Assembly: GCF_001552175.1 (NCBI RefSeq)
Contig: NZ_BCQR01000002.1
Coordinates: 1-64,000, forward strand
Length of the DNA stretch: 64,000 nucleotides
Source: Actinomadura kijaniata NBRC 14229
GTDB taxonomy: Bacteria; Actinomycetota; Actinomycetes; Streptosporangiales; Streptosporangiaceae
Direction of reading: 5' to 3'
A program made the translations under genes and the position numbers. Below, one piece after another: positions 48,357-60,060 of this stretch. How positions within the stretch are numbered: position 1 is the stretch's first letter; each line of letters opens with the position of its first letter. The notes beneath the pieces were generated by a model. That model searched no databases and was not told the origin of the DNA. It saw only the letters and a program-made list of their open reading frames with translations.

Positions 48357-51300
48357 CGGTGTTCCTTCCGGGTCGGGGGGTCGGGTCGGCGGCGCGGCGG
48401 GTGGAGCCCGTCGAGGCGTGCGGCCAGGACCGCGCCCATCGCGGCGACGGGTTCGGGTTCCATCAGGTGGTGGTGCTCCACGTCCAGGGGATGGTCCTCG
48501 ATCTCGCCGTCCACCAGGGGGCCCCAGTTGGCGCGGGCGGTGGGCGCGCCGGGGGCGCGGTCCCGCAGGGCGGTGAAGAACAGCAGGTCGCCGCGGAACG
48601 GGCCGGGGCGGTACTCCTCGGCCTGGCGGACGCCGTTGGCGTAGTTGCGGTAGACGTTGACCAGGGCGTTCTCGTCGAGGGTGGCCAGGGCGTCGCCGCG
48701 GGCGGCGAGCACGCCCATGATCTGTTCGAGGTCGGGGTGGCCGTCGGGGTCGAGCATGGTGGCGTCCACGCCGATGCCCTGGAGGAGCTCGGGCAGCACG
48801 TCGCGTTTCTCGGAGTCCAGGTCGAGGCCGTGGTAGGAGTCGATCAGGGTGAGCAGCGCGACCCGCTCGCCGTCCTGCTGGAGGCGGGTGGCCATCTCGT
48901 AGGCGATGAGGCCGCCGAGGGACCAGCCCGCCAGGTGGTAGGGGCCGTGCGGCTGGACGGCGCGGATCCGCGCGAGGTAGTCCTCGGCCATCTCCTCGAC
49001 GGAGCCGGGCAGCTCGTCCTGGGTGAACGCGCGGGCCTGGAGGCCGTAGAGCGGCTGGTCGGGGCCCAGGTGCCGCTGGAACCGGAAGTACGGCCAGGCC
49101 AGGCCGCCCGCCGGGTGGACGAGGAACAGCGGCGGGCGCGTCCCGGTGGCGCGGATCGGCAGCAGGACGTCGAAGCCCGGGTCGGCGGGGGCGTCGGCGC
49201 GCAGCAGCGCCTCGACGGTCTGGCCGGTGAAGACCTGGCGGGGCGTGAGGTCGATGCCGCTCCGCCGGGCCAGGGTGCACAGCTTGAGCGCGGTGATGCT
49301 GTCGCCGCCCAGATCGAAGAAGCTGACGTCGGCGCCGACCCGGTCCAGACCGAGGACCTGCGCGAACAGCCCGCACAGGGTCTCTTCTCCGGGGGTGGCC
49401 GGGTCGCGGCCGAGGGCGGCCTCGTCGAACGCGGGGGCGGGCAGCGCGGCGCGGTCCAGTTTTCCGGTCGGGCCGGTCGGCAGCGTCTCCAGCGGGACGA
49501 ACGCCGACGGCACCATGTACTCGGGCAGCCGGTCGGCCAGGTGGCGGCGCAGCGCCGCGGGGTCGGCCGGGGCGGCGGGGACGACATAGGCGACCAGGTG
49601 TTTCACGCCGGGGGTGTCCTCGCGGGCCAGGACGGCGGCGTTCGCCACGGCGGGGTGGTCGGCGAGGGCCGCCTCGATCTCGCCGAGCTCGACGCGGAAG
49701 CCCCGGATCTTCACCTGGAGGTCGGCGCGGTCGACGTACTCCAGGACGCCGCTCTCGGTCCAGCGCATCAGGTCGCCGGTGCGGTACATGCGTTCGCCGG
49801 GCTTGCCGAACGGGTCGGCGACGAACCGTTCGGCGGTCAGGGCGGGGCGGTCCAGGTAGCCGCGGCCGGTGCCGAGCCCGGCGATGTACGCCTCGCCGAC
49901 CACGCCGGGCGGGACGGGCTGGAGGCCCGCGTCCAGCAGGTAGACGCGCATCCCGGCGCAGGGGCGGCCGAGCGGGGTGCCGTTGCCGGGCGCGGCGAGG
50001 GGGCCGCGCATCCCGAGGAGGGTGGCGAAGGTGGTGCACTCGGTGGGGCCGTAGACGTGGCCGACCTCGGTGCCGGGGCAGGCCGCCAGGACCTTGCGCA
50101 TCGCCGCCGCCGAGCCCGCCTCGCCGCCGGTCAGCACCTCGGTGAGGGGCGCGAACGCGTGCGGGCGTTCCTCGGCGACCAGGTTGAACAGGGTGGTGGT
50201 GAGGAACAGGCCGGTGACCCGCTCGTCCCGGACGGTCCGTTCGAGGACGTCGGCGTCGACGCGGCCGGGCGGGGCGACGACGACGGTGCCGCCCGCGAGG
50301 AGGGGCACCCAGATCTCGTAGGTGGAGGCGTCGAACGCGTGCGGGGAGTGCATCAGGACGCGGTCGTGCGCGCCGTCGCGCATCCGCGGGTCGTCGGCCA
50401 GCGCGACCACGTCGCGGTGGCGGATCATCACGCCCTTGGGGACGCCGGTCGAGCCGGAGGTGAACAGCACGTAGGCGGTCTGGTCGGGGTGGGCGGGAAC
50501 GCCGGGGTCGGTCGCGTCGCCGCTGACGTCGGTGACGTCGGTGACGTCGACGATCCGCGCGGTGGTGGTGAGGGCGGCGGCGCGGGACGCGGTGGCGGCG
50601 TCCACGAGCAGGACGGGGGCGGCCACCTCGTCGATCGCCCATTGGACGCGGTCGTCGGGGTAGCTGTGGTGGATCGGCGCGTAGGCGCCGCCCGCCTTGA
50701 GGATCGCGAGGGTCGCGACGACGACCTCGGCGGAGCGGTCGAGCAGCGTCGCCACGCGGGTCTCGCGGGTGACGCCGAGGGCGACCAGGTGGCGGGCCAG
50801 GCGGTTGGCGCGGGCGTCGAGCTCGGCGAACGTGATCGACGCGCCCGCGGCGCGGATCGCGACGGCGTCCGGGCGTTCGGCGGCCAGGCGCGCGAAGCGG
50901 CCGGTGACGGTGTCGGGCGACAGGCCGGTGTCGGCGCCCTGCCAGGCGGTGAGGAGGCGGTCGCGTTCGGCGCCGTCGAGGACGTCGATCGCGGCGAGCG
51001 GGGCGTCCGGACGGTGGGCGAGCGTCTCCAGGACGGCGGTGAGCCGGTCGGCGAGGCGTTCGGCGGCGGCGGCCGGGTACAGGTCGGCGCGGTGGTCCAG
51101 GCGCAGCGCCAGACGGCGGCCGGGGACGGCGGCCAGCGCCAGGGGGTAGTGGGAGGCGTCGTAGCCGTCGTGCGGGCGGACCGTGAGGCCGCCCAGGTCG
51201 GTTCCGGCGGCGTCCGGGTCGAACGGGTAGTTCTCCAGCACCGTCATCGTGTCGAACAGCGTGCCGACGCCCGACAGCCGCTGGATGTCGGCGAGCCCGA

Positions 51301-52288
51301 CGTGGTGGTGGGCCATCAGGTCGGCCTGCTCGGCCTGGAGGCGGGTCAGCGCGGCGGCCACGGTGTCGGCGGGGCGGACGCGGACCCGGACCGGGATCGT
51401 GTTGATGAACAGGCCGATCATCCGCTCGACGCCCGGCAGCTCGGGCGGGCGGCCCGACACCGCCGCGCCGAACACCACGTCGGTGCGGCCGGTGAGGCGG
51501 CCGAGCAGCACGCCCCAGGCGAGCTGGAGGACGGTGTTGAGGGTGACGCCGTGCGCGCGGGCGCGGTCCTGGAGCGCGGCGGTCAGGTCCGCGGACAGCA
51601 GGCGGCGGACGCGGCCGGGCGCGGCGGCGCCGGGCCCGGCCGCGTCGGGGGCGACGAGGGTGGGCTCGTCGACGCCGTCCAGGGCGCGCCGCCAGGCGTC
51701 CTCGGCGGCGGCGCGGTCCTGCTGCGACAGCCAGGTCAGGTAGTTCTTGTAGGGGGTGGCGCGCGGCATGCCGGTGTCGTCGCCGCCCGCCAGGTAGAGC
51801 GCGAGCAGCTCGGTCTGGAGCACCGGGGTGGACCAGCCGTCCAGCAGGATGTGGTGGTTGGTGAACACCATCCGGTGCCGGTCGTCGGCCATCCTCACCA
51901 GCACGAAGCGCAGCAGCGGCGGCCGGGCCGGGTCGAAGGGGGTGGCGCGCTCCCGGTCGGCGATCTCGGTGGCGCGGGCCTCGCGTTCGGCCTCGGGGAG
52001 GGCCGACAGGTCGATGTCCCGCCAGGGCGGCTTGACCTGGCGGTGGACGATCTGGACGGGGGTGCCCTCCTTGCGCTGGCGGAACCCGGCGCGCAGGTTG
52101 GCGTGGCGGCGCAGCAGGGTGGCGGCGGCCCGGCGCAGGGCGGCGGTGTCCAGCGGGCCTTCGAGGTCGAAGACGACCTGCGCGGTGTAGACGTCGTCGC
52201 CGTACAGGGCGTGGAAGAACAGGCCCTGCTGGAGCGGCGACAGCGGCCAGACGTCCTCGAGCTGCGACTGCTTCCTCTGTTCCGCCAT
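48353..52288 (-). CDS. NRPS terminal module: C-A-PCP-TE
   Basis: A 1311-aa synthetase. The condensation domain (about 10-440) begins [13 protein letters not shown] with HHILLDGW near residue 148, a form typical of C domains accepting a D-residue. The A domain (about 455-935) has [11 protein letters not shown]; its binding-pocket residues read roughly D-A-Y-F-L-G-V-T-F-K, near branched-chain/hydrophobic codes but not one I can assign. The carrier has [14 protein letters not shown] (Ser near 995). The thioesterase (about 1040-1290) has GWSLGG, so it releases or cyclises the peptide. TGATG overlap with the upstream NRPS gene. Confidence 0.93.
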   Translation of the reverse strand: MAEQRKQSQLEDVWPLSPLQQGLFFHALYGDDVYTAQVVFDLEGPLDTAALRRAAATLLRRHANLRAGFRQRKEGTPVQIVHRQVKPPWRDIDLSALPEAEREARATEIADRERATPFDPARPPLLRFVLVRMADDRHRMVFTNHHILLDGWSTPVLQTELLALYLAGGDDTGMPRATPYKNYLTWLSQQDRAAAEDAWRRALDGVDEPTLVAPDAAGPGAAAPGRVRRLLSADLTAALQDRARAHGVTLNTVLQLAWGVLLGRLTGRTDVVFGAAVSGRPPELPGVERMIGLFINTIPVRVRVRPADTVAAALTRLQAEQADLMAHHHVGLADIQRLSGVGTLFDTMTVLENYPFDPDAAGTDLGGLTVRPHDGYDASHYPLALAAVPGRRLALRLDHRADLYPAAAAERLADRLTAVLETLAHRPDAPLAAIDVLDGAERDRLLTAWQGADTGLSPDTVTGRFARLAAERPDAVAIRAAGASITFAELDARANRLARHLVALGVTRETRVATLLDRSAEVVVATLAILKAGGAYAPIHHSYPDDRVQWAIDEVAAPVLLVDAATASRAAALTTTARIVDVTDVTDVSGDATDPGVPAHPDQTAYVLFTSGSTGVPKGVMIRHRDVVALADDPRMRDGAHDRVLMHSPHAFDASTYEIWVPLLAGGTVVVAPPGRVDADVLERTVRDERVTGLFLTTTLFNLVAEERPHAFAPLTEVLTGGEAGSAAAMRKVLAACPGTEVGHVYGPTECTTFATLLGMRGPLAAPGNGTPLGRPCAGMRVYLLDAGLQPVPPGVVGEAYIAGLGTGRGYLDRPALTAERFVADPFGKPGERMYRTGDLMRWTESGVLEYVDRADLQVKIRGFRVELGEIEAALADHPAVANAAVLAREDTPGVKHLVAYVVPAAPADPAALRRHLADRLPEYMVPSAFVPLETLPTGPTGKLDRAALPAPAFDEAALGRDPATPGEETLCGLFAQVLGLDRVGADVSFFDLGGDSITALKLCTLARRSGIDLTPRQVFTGQTVEALLRADAPADPGFDVLLPIRATGTRPPLFLVHPAGGLAWPYFRFQRHLGPDQPLYGLQARAFTQDELPGSVEEMAEDYLARIRAVQPHGPYHLAGWSLGGLIAYEMATRLQQDGERVALLTLIDSYHGLDLDSEKRDVLPELLQGIGVDATMLDPDGHPDLEQIMGVLAARGDALATLDENALVNVYRNYANGVRQAEEYRPGPFRGDLLFFTALRDRAPGAPTARANWGPLVDGEIEDHPLDVEHHHLMEPEPVAAMGAVLAARLDGLHPPRRRPDPPTRKEHR

Positions 52289-55200
52289 CAGTCGGGCTCC
52301 CCTTCGCCGTCGAAGCCGTCGTCGAACCCGTCGTCGAGTTCGGCGGCCAGTTCGTCGATCTCGTCCTGGTCCAGGTCCACCAGGGTCAGGTCGGAGGGGG
52401 TGAAGCCGCCGACGGGCCCGGCGCCGTCGCCGGTGACGTGCGCGACCAGGCCGCGCAGGGCGGCGGCCCAGCGGCCGGCCAGGTCGGTGAGGTCGGCCTC
52501 GGCGAACAGCGCGTCCGCCCACGTCCACTCGGCGGTCAGCTCGGGGCCGGTGGGCAGGTCGCGGGTGTGGGCGTTCACCTCGATCGCGTGGACCAGGCCG
52601 AGGGCGTCGTCCTGGCCGCCCGCCAGCGCGGCCGGGTCGGCCGGGGACCAGTCGGCGGCGTCCCCGGCGGCGGCGCGGCCCAGGTAGTTGAACGCGATCT
52701 GCGGGCGGGGGTGCGGTCCGACCGTGCCCGCGACGTGGCGGAGCAGGCCGTGGCCGACGCCGTTGTCGGGGATCTCGCGGAGCTGCTCCTTGATCCTCTT
52801 GAGCGCGGTGCCGACGGCCGGTCCACCGGCGTCCGCCTCGGCCCAGTCGACGCCGCCCGCGTCCAGGCGGACCGGGTGGATCGAGGTGAACCAGCCGACC
52901 GTGCGCGACAGGTCCACGCCGGGAACGACCTCCTCGCGTCCGTGACCCTCCAGGTCCACCAGGACGGCGGTGTCGTCGGTGATCCCGCGGGCGCGCCGCC
53001 ACTCGGCGACGGCCAGCGCCAGGGCGGTGAGCAGGGCGTCGTTGACGCGGCCGTGGAACGCGGCGGGCACGTCGGTCAGCAGCGGCCCGGTGATCTCGGG
53101 GGGCAGCGTGATGGTGTGGTGGCGGGCGGTGCCGAACGTGTCGGCCGCCGGGTCCAGCGGGCGCGTGCCGAGGAGCGGGTCGGGGGTGGCGAGGATGTCG
53201 TTCCACAGCGCCGTCTCGGCGGTGCGGGCCGGGTCGGAGGCGGCGGCGGTCAGGCGCTGCGCCCAGCGGCGGAAGGAGGTCCCGACCGGCTGGAGTTCTC
53301 CCCCGGCCCAGGCGGTCACCAGGTCGGGCAGCAGGATCCGCCACGACACCCCGTCCACGACCAGGTGGTGGAGGGTGAGCAGGAGGCGGCCGGAGTCGTC
53401 GTCGCCCGCGTCGAACCAGACGAGCTGCGCCATGACGCCGCTCGCCGGGTCGAGACGGCGGCGCGCGGCCAGGGACTCGTCGTGGAGGACCCGGTCGAGG
53501 GCGTCGCCGGTGAGGCCGGTGACGTCCACGCGGCGGACCAGCGGGGCGGCGGCGACGGTGCCGGGCTCGGTGACCTCGAACGTCCACTCCGGGGTGGAGC
53601 GGTCGACGCGGAGCCGCAGCATGTCGTGGTGGTCGATGACCTTCTGGAGCGCGGCGGCGAGCCGGTCCGCGCCGAGCGCGGGCGGGACCCGGAGCAGCAT
53701 CCGCTGGCTGTAGTCGTCCACCGGGCCGGTCAGCTCCTGGAACCACCGCATGATCGGGGTGGCGGGGACGACGCCGACGGCCGTTCCCGGGGGTTCGGCC
53801 TCGAACCGCTCGCCCTCGCCGACGGGCCGGGCGGCGGCGGCCAGTTCGGCGACGGTCTGGTGCTGGAACACATCACGAGGCGTGATGACCAGACCCGACT
53901 GACGGGCCCGCGACACCAGCTGGATCGCGATGATCGAATCACCGCCCAGATCGAAGAACCCGTCCTCCGCCCCCACCCGCTCCAAACCCAGAACCTCCGC
54001 GAACAACGCCGCGAGAGCCTCCTCCTCCGGAGTACGCGGGGCCCGGGAGGACACACGGACGGAGAAGTCGGGGTCGGGGAGGGCCTTGCGGTCGAGCTTG
54101 CCGTTGGAGGTCAGGGGCAGCGCGTCGAGCGGGACGACGGCGGCCGGGACCATGTGGTCCGGCAGCGTCCGGTTCGCGAAGCGGCGCAGTTCGGCCGGGT
54201 CGATCTCCGCGCCGTCGGCGGGCACGGCGTAGGCGAGCATCCGCCCGTCGCGGACGACGACGGCGGCGTCGGCCACCGAGTCGTGGCGGGCGAGGGCCGC
54301 CTCGACCTCGCCCAGCTCGATGCGGAAGCCGCGCAACTGGACCTGCTGGTCGGAACGGCCCAGGTACTCCAGGCGGCCGCCCGGCAGCCAGCGGCCGAGG
54401 TCGCCGGTGCGGTACATGCGCTCGCCGGACCTGGAGAACGGGTTCGCGACGAAGCGTTCGGCGGTGAGGCCGGGACGGTCGAGGTAGCCGCGCGCCAGGC
54501 CCGCGCCCGCGACGTACAGCTCGCCGGTCACGCCGGGGGGGACGGGCCGCAGGCGTTCGTCCAGGACGTAGATCTTCAGGTCGGGGATGCCGACGCCGAT
54601 CATGCTGCCGGAGGCGGTGGCCGCGGAGGCACGGTCCAGGGCCAGGTACGACACGTGGACCGTGGTCTCGGTGATGCCGTACATGTTGACGAGGGTCGGG
54701 GCGTCCTCCGGATGCCGCGCGTACCAGTCGTCCAGACGGCCCAGCTCCAGCGCCTCACCGCCGAAGACGATGTAGCGCAGGGCCAGGTCCAGGCCCGGGT
54801 TGTCCCGGTCGGCCGCCATGAGCTGGTAGAAGGCCGACGGCGTCTGGTTCAGGACCGTGACCTTCTCCGCCGCCAGCAGCCGCAGGAAGTCCTCGGGCGA
54901 ACGAGAGGTCAGGTAAGGAACGACGACCAGGCGACCGCCGTACAGCAGGGAACCCCACAGCTCCCACACCGAGAAGTCGAACGCATACGAGTGGAACAAC
55001 GTCCACACATCGTCCGGCCCGAAATCGAACCACTGCTCCGTGGACCGCAGCAGCCGCACCACGTTCTGGTGCGGGACCACCACGCCCTTGGGACGCCCCG
55101 TCGAACCGGACGTGTAGATCACGTACGCGGGGTGCTCGGGGCGCAAGGGGCGGACGCGGTCCTCGTCGGTCGGGTCGCAGTCGATGTGGCCGAGCCGTTC

Positions 55201-58200
55201 GGCCTCCTCCATGAGGAGGCGGTCGATCGTGTCGGGCAGGACGGCGGCGGCCTCGCGCGTGGTGATGGCGAGCACGGGTTCGGCGTCGTCGAGCATGTAG
55301 GCGATGCGGTCGGCCGGGTAGTCGGGGTCGATGGGGACGTAGGCCGCGCCCGCCTTCAGCACCGCCAGCACCGCCACGACCAGCTCGACCGAGCGCGGCA
55401 GCGCCAGCGCCACGAACCGCTCCGGGCCGACGCCGCGTTCGATGAGCAGGTGGGCGAGGCGGTTGGCGCGGGCCTCCAGCTCGCCGTAGCTGAGGGTCGT
55501 GCTCTCAAACGTGACCGCCGGGGACGCGGCGTGCGCCGTCACCACCGCTTCGAAGATCTCGGGGATGGTGGTGCGCGCGTCCACGGTCGCGGTGCCGCCC
55601 GCCCAGGTGCGCAGGATCGTGCGGCGTTCGGCGCGGTCGAGGATCTCGGCGGTGCCGATGGGCGCGTCGGGGGCGTCGGCGAGTTCGCGCAGCAGGCGCT
55701 GGAAGCGGGCCGCGAGGGAGGCGGCGGTGTCGGCGTCGAACAGGTCGAGCGCGTACTCCAGCCCGGCGTCGATCCCGGCGGGGGCGCCGTCGGCGTCGTG
55801 GCGTTCCTCCAGGTGGAGGGAGAGGTCGTACTTGGCCGTGCCGGACGGCAGGGGGTGCGCGCCGCCGGTGAGGCCGTCGAGTCCGAGTTTCGCCTCGGGG
55901 TTGTTCTGGAACGTCAGCGCGACCTGGAACAGCGGGTGGCGGGCCATGGAGCGGGCCGGGTTCAACACCTCCACCAGGCGTTCGAAGGGGAGGTCCTGGT
56001 GGGCGTAGGCGGCCAGGTCGGCCTCCCGGACCCGCGCGATCAACTCCTTGAACGTCGGGTCGCCGCTGGTGTCGGTGCGCAGGACCAGCATGTTGACGAA
56101 CATGCCGACCAGGTCGTCCAGGGCCTCGTCGGTACGGCCCGCGATCGGCGACCCGATCGGGATGTCGGTGCCCGCGCCGAGCCGGGTGAGCAGCGCGGCG
56201 TAGGCGGCCTGCATGACCATGAACAGGCTCGCGCCGGTCTCGCGGGCCAGCGCGAGCAGCGCCCGGTGGAGGTCGGGGTCCAGGTGGAACGGGACCGTGC
56301 CGCCGCGGTGGCTCGCCTCGGCGGGGCGGGGCCGGTCGGTGGGCAGTTCGAGCCGGTCGGGGAGCCCGGCCAGGGCGTCGCGCCAGAACGCGATCTGCTT
56401 CGAGATCAGGCTGCCGGGATCGTCCTCGGAGCCGAACAGCTCGCGCTGCCAGAGCGTGTAGTCGGCGTACTGCACCGGCAACGGCGCCCAGTCCGGGGCG
56501 CGGCCCTCGGCGCGGGCGGCGTAGGCGGTGATCACGTCGCGGGCCAGCGGCGCCATCGACCAGCCGTCCCCGGCGATGTGGTGCAGGACCAGCAGCAGGA
56601 CGTGCCGGTCCTCCCCCAGCCGGAACAGCCGGGCGCGTAGCGGGGGCTCCACCGACAGGTCGAAGCCCCGGCCGGCCTCGGCGGCCAGCTCCGTCGGCAG
56701 GCGGGTCTCGTCGGTGGCGGTGACCGGCAGGCGCGGCCGGGCGGTGGCCGGGTCGAGGACGAGCTGCCGGGCGGTGCCGGAGGCGTCGGGGAAGATCGTG
56801 CGCAGGGTCTCGTGGCGGGCCACCACGTCGGCGAGCGCGCTTTCGAGGGCGGCGGCGTCGAGCGCGCCGTCCAGGCGGAGCGCGGCGGGCATGACGAACG
56901 TCGCCGACGGCCCCTCGAAGCGGTTGAGGAACCACAGGCGCTGCTGCGCGTACGACAGCGGGACGACGTCGGGGCGTTCGGCGCGGGTCAGCGGCGGGCG
57001 GACGGTCCCGGCGGCCCGCTCCTCGTGGCGGGCGACGCGTTCGGCGAGGCCCGCGACCGTGGGGGCCTCGAACAGGGCGCGGACCGGCAGCTCCACGCCG
57101 AGCGCCGACCGGATCCGGCTGATCAGGCGGGTCGCGACCAGCGAGTCCCCGCCCAGGTCGAAGAAGCCGTCGTCGACGCCGACCCTCGCGACGCCGAGAA
57201 CCTCGGCGAACAGCCCGCACAGGATCTCCTCCCGCGGGGAGCGCGGGGCGCGGGACACGGTCGCGGCGACGCCGGGCTCCGGCAGCGCGTCCCGGTCGAG
57301 CTTGCCGTTGACCGTCAACGGCAGCGCCTCCAGCGCGGTGATCGCCGGGACCATGTGGTCCGGCAGCCGCGCGGCGGCGTACCGGCGCAGGGCCGCGACG
57401 TCCACGGTGGCGGGGACGACGTAGGCCGCGAGCCGTCCGTCGCGGGCGACCACGGCGGCCTGGGCGACGCCCTCGAAGCGGGCGAGCACGTTCTCGATCT
57501 CGCCGGGCTCGACGCGGAACCCGCGGATCTTCACCTGGTCGTCGACGCGGCCCAGGTGCTCGATCGTGCCGTCGGCGGTCCACCGGGCCAGGTCGCCGGT
57601 GCGGTACATGCGGTCGCCGGGCGCGCCGAACGGGTCGGCGACGAAGCGTTCGGCGGTCAGGTCGGGGCGGTCCAGGTAGCCGCGCGCGAGCTGGACGCCC
57701 GCCAGGTACAGCTCGCCGGGCACCCCGACCGGCGCGGGCTGGAGCGCGGCGTCCAGGACGTAGGCGCGGGTGTTGCGGTGCGGGGAGCCGATCGCCGGGC
57801 GTTCGCCCGCCGTGACCGGCTGGTTCATGGTGTCGATGGTCGACTCGGTGGGTCCGTAGAAGTTGCGGACCGTGGTCCCCTCCAGGGCGCGCAGGTCGTT
57901 CCAGAGCGCGCCGTCGATCGCCTCGCCGCCGAGCAGCAGGTGGGAGGGGTGGTGTCCGGCGGTGAGCAGGCCCGCCTCGCGCAGCGCCCGGAAGTGGGAG
58001 GGGGTGGCGTTCACCAGGTCGAGGCGGGTGGCGTCGACGTACCGGGCGAACGCCGTCACGTCGCGGCGCGTCTCGTCGTCGATCAGGTGGAGCTCGTGGC
58101 CGTGGAACATCCACAGCAGGCCCATCCAGGAGGTGTCGAACGAGAACGACGCCAGGTGCGCGAACCGCAGCCGCCGTCCCCCGGCCTCGGCGACCGCGGG

Positions 58201-60060
58201 TTCGAAGAACGTCGCGCGGTGCGCCTCGTAGTAGTTGACGACCCCGGCGTGCGGGACGACGACGCCCTTGGGGCGGCCCGTCGATCCCGACGTGTAGATC
58301 ACGTAGGCGGCGTTGTCGCCGGTCACCGGGCGGACCCGGTCGGCGTCGGTGGGGTCGTGGTCCGGGCGGCCGGGGGCGGCCGCGACACCGCCCGCGTCGA
58401 TCACCAGGGCGGGCGCGGCGTCGGCGAGCATCGCGGCGATCCGGTCGGCCGGGTACTCGGGGTCGACCGGCACGTACGCCGCGCCCGCCTTGTGCACCGC
58501 GAGGATGGCGGTGACGAGGTCGGGGGTGCGGGGCAGGACGAGGGCGACGCGGTCCTCCGCGCCGATCCCGCGCGCGATGAGCTCGTGGGCCAGGCGGTTG
58601 GCGCGGACGTTCAGCTCGGCGTAGGTGAGGCGCCGGTCCCCCGCGACCAGGGCGATGGCGTCGGGGGTGGCGGCGGCCCGGCGTTCCCACAGGTCGGTGA
58701 GGGTGCCGGTGGGGTGGTCGGCGGCGGTGGCGTTCCAGGCGTCCAGGCGGGCGCGTTCGGCGTCGTCGGTGAGGACGACCGCTCCGGCGGGTCGCGCGGA
58801 GTCCTCGGCGAACGCCTCCAGGAAGCGCCGCGCCCGCGCCAGCAGCGCGTCAGCGACGTCGTGTCCGTAGACGTCGGGGCGGTAGTGCAGGCGCAGCGAC
58901 AGCTCGTCGCCGGGGATCGCCACGAACGACAGCGGGAAGTGGGTGGCGTCGTAGGACTCGAAGCCGGTGACGCGGAGGCCGTTCAGCGACCCGGCCGCGG
59001 CGTCGGGGTCGAACGGGTAGTTCTCCAGCACCGTCATCGTGTCGAACAGCGTGCCGTTGTGCCCGGCGGCCCGCTGGACGTCGGTGAGGCCGAGGTGGTG
59101 GTGCGGCAGCAGTTCGGTCTGCTCGTCCTGGAGGCGTTCCAGCAGCTCGCCCAGGGACTCGCCGGGCCGGTGCCGCACGCGGACCGGGATGGTGTTGATG
59201 AACAGGCCGATCATCTGCTCGACGCCGGGCAGCTCGGGCGGGCGGCCGGAGACGGCCGCGCCGAACACCACGTCGTCGCGGCCCAGCGTCCGGCCCAGCG
59301 TCAGGCCCCACGCGGCCTGGAGCACGGTGGACAGGGTTGCGCCGTGGCGGCGGGCGGCGCGGGTCAGCCGCTTGGTCAGCCGCGCGTCCAGGGTGGTGGC
59401 GGTCCGGGCGGGCGGCACGGGCGGGCGGCCCGCCGCCTCGGGGGCGACCAGGCTCGGCCCGTCGACGCCGTCCAGGGCGCGCCGCCAGGCGTCCTCGGCG
59501 GCGGCGCGGTCCTGCCGGGACAGCCACGCCAGGTAGTTCTTGTAGGGGGTGACGCGCGGGAAGCCGGTGTCGTGGCCGCCCTGGAGGTAGAGCGCGAACA
59601 GCTCGGTCGCCAGCACCGGCGTGGACCAGCCGTCCAGCAGGATGTGGTGGTTGGTGAGGATCAGCCGGTGGCGGTCCGGGGCGATCCGCACCAGGACGAA
59701 CCGCAGCAGCGGCGGATCGGTGAGGTCGAACGGGCGGGCGCGCTCCCGGGCCACGACCGCGTCGGCCTCGGCCTCCGACGCGACCGTGACCTCCTCCCAC
59801 GGCGGTTCGACGCCGCGCGGGATGACCTGGACGGGCCGCGACAGGTCCTCGTGCCAGAACGCGGCCCGCAGGTTGGAGTGCCGCCGCAGCAGGGTCGCGG
59901 CGGCGGTCCGCAGCGCGGCGGCGTCGAGCGGGCCCTCCAGCTCCAGCGCGATCTGCGCGGTGTAGACGTCGGCGTCGGCGTCGTCGAACAGCGCGTGGAA
60001 GAAGAACCCCTGCTGCAACGGCGACAGCGGCAGGATGTCCTCCAGGTCCCCCCGGTTCAC
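52288..60060 (-). CDS. Bimodular NRPS: C-A-PCP-C-A-PCP-E
   Basis: A 2590-aa synthetase starting at GTG overlapping the previous stop (GTGA). Order: C (HHILLDGW near 138), A1 (SGSTGRPKG near 595), PCP1 ([11 protein letters not shown] near 970), C ([10 protein letters not shown] start, HHIAGDGW near 1165, LCL type), A2 (near 1650), PCP2 ([11 protein letters not shown] near 2040) and an epimerisation domain ([13 protein letters not shown] near 2232, [12 protein letters not shown]). A2 pocket residues read D-F-W-N-V-G-M-V-H-K, matching threonine. A1 reads D-T-M-N-L-G-F-I-D-K and has the [25 protein letters not shown] layout of hydroxyornithine-type A domains of siderophore NRPSs. The E domain would give D-threonine. 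Confidence 0.93.
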   Translation of the reverse strand: MNRGDLEDILPLSPLQQGFFFHALFDDADADVYTAQIALELEGPLDAAALRTAAATLLRRHSNLRAAFWHEDLSRPVQVIPRGVEPPWEEVTVASEAEADAVVARERARPFDLTDPPLLRFVLVRIAPDRHRLILTNHHILLDGWSTPVLATELFALYLQGGHDTGFPRVTPYKNYLAWLSRQDRAAAEDAWRRALDGVDGPSLVAPEAAGRPPVPPARTATTLDARLTKRLTRAARRHGATLSTVLQAAWGLTLGRTLGRDDVVFGAAVSGRPPELPGVEQMIGLFINTIPVRVRHRPGESLGELLERLQDEQTELLPHHHLGLTDVQRAAGHNGTLFDTMTVLENYPFDPDAAAGSLNGLRVTGFESYDATHFPLSFVAIPGDELSLRLHYRPDVYGHDVADALLARARRFLEAFAEDSARPAGAVVLTDDAERARLDAWNATAADHPTGTLTDLWERRAAATPDAIALVAGDRRLTYAELNVRANRLAHELIARGIGAEDRVALVLPRTPDLVTAILAVHKAGAAYVPVDPEYPADRIAAMLADAAPALVIDAGGVAAAPGRPDHDPTDADRVRPVTGDNAAYVIYTSGSTGRPKGVVVPHAGVVNYYEAHRATFFEPAVAEAGGRRLRFAHLASFSFDTSWMGLLWMFHGHELHLIDDETRRDVTAFARYVDATRLDLVNATPSHFRALREAGLLTAGHHPSHLLLGGEAIDGALWNDLRALEGTTVRNFYGPTESTIDTMNQPVTAGERPAIGSPHRNTRAYVLDAALQPAPVGVPGELYLAGVQLARGYLDRPDLTAERFVADPFGAPGDRMYRTGDLARWTADGTIEHLGRVDDQVKIRGFRVEPGEIENVLARFEGVAQAAVVARDGRLAAYVVPATVDVAALRRYAAARLPDHMVPAITALEALPLTVNGKLDRDALPEPGVAATVSRAPRSPREEILCGLFAEVLGVARVGVDDGFFDLGGDSLVATRLISRIRSALGVELPVRALFEAPTVAGLAERVARHEERAAGTVRPPLTRAERPDVVPLSYAQQRLWFLNRFEGPSATFVMPAALRLDGALDAAALESALADVVARHETLRTIFPDASGTARQLVLDPATARPRLPVTATDETRLPTELAAEAGRGFDLSVEPPLRARLFRLGEDRHVLLLVLHHIAGDGWSMAPLARDVITAYAARAEGRAPDWAPLPVQYADYTLWQRELFGSEDDPGSLISKQIAFWRDALAGLPDRLELPTDRPRPAEASHRGGTVPFHLDPDLHRALLALARETGASLFMVMQAAYAALLTRLGAGTDIPIGSPIAGRTDEALDDLVGMFVNMLVLRTDTSGDPTFKELIARVREADLAAYAHQDLPFERLVEVLNPARSMARHPLFQVALTFQNNPEAKLGLDGLTGGAHPLPSGTAKYDLSLHLEERHDADGAPAGIDAGLEYALDLFDADTAASLAARFQRLLRELADAPDAPIGTAEILDRAERRTILRTWAGGTATVDARTTIPEIFEAVVTAHAASPAVTFESTTLSYGELEARANRLAHLLIERGVGPERFVALALPRSVELVVAVLAVLKAGAAYVPIDPDYPADRIAYMLDDAEPVLAITTREAAAVLPDTIDRLLMEEAERLGHIDCDPTDEDRVRPLRPEHPAYVIYTSGSTGRPKGVVVPHQNVVRLLRSTEQWFDFGPDDVWTLFHSYAFDFSVWELWGSLLYGGRLVVVPYLTSRSPEDFLRLLAAEKVTVLNQTPSAFYQLMAADRDNPGLDLALRYIVFGGEALELGRLDDWYARHPEDAPTLVNMYGITETTVHVSYLALDRASAATASGSMIGVGIPDLKIYVLDERLRPVPPGVTGELYVAGAGLARGYLDRPGLTAERFVANPFSRSGERMYRTGDLGRWLPGGRLEYLGRSDQQVQLRGFRIELGEVEAALARHDSVADAAVVVRDGRMLAYAVPADGAEIDPAELRRFANRTLPDHMVPAAVVPLDALPLTSNGKLDRKALPDPDFSVRVSSRAPRTPEEEALAALFAEVLGLERVGAEDGFFDLGGDSIIAIQLVSRARQSGLVITPRDVFQHQTVAELAAAARPVGEGERFEAEPPGTAVGVVPATPIMRWFQELTGPVDDYSQRMLLRVPPALGADRLAAALQKVIDHHDMLRLRVDRSTPEWTFEVTEPGTVAAAPLVRRVDVTGLTGDALDRVLHDESLAARRRLDPASGVMAQLVWFDAGDDDSGRLLLTLHHLVVDGVSWRILLPDLVTAWAGGELQPVGTSFRRWAQRLTAAASDPARTAETALWNDILATPDPLLGTRPLDPAADTFGTARHHTITLPPEITGPLLTDVPAAFHGRVNDALLTALALAVAEWRRARGITDDTAVLVDLEGHGREEVVPGVDLSRTVGWFTSIHPVRLDAGGVDWAEADAGGPAVGTALKRIKEQLREIPDNGVGHGLLRHVAGTVGPHPRPQIAFNYLGRAAAGDAADWSPADPAALAGGQDDALGLVHAIEVNAHTRDLPTGPELTAEWTWADALFAEADLTDLAGRWAAALRGLVAHVTGDGAGPVGGFTPSDLTLVDLDQDEIDELAAELDDGFDDGFDGEGEPD

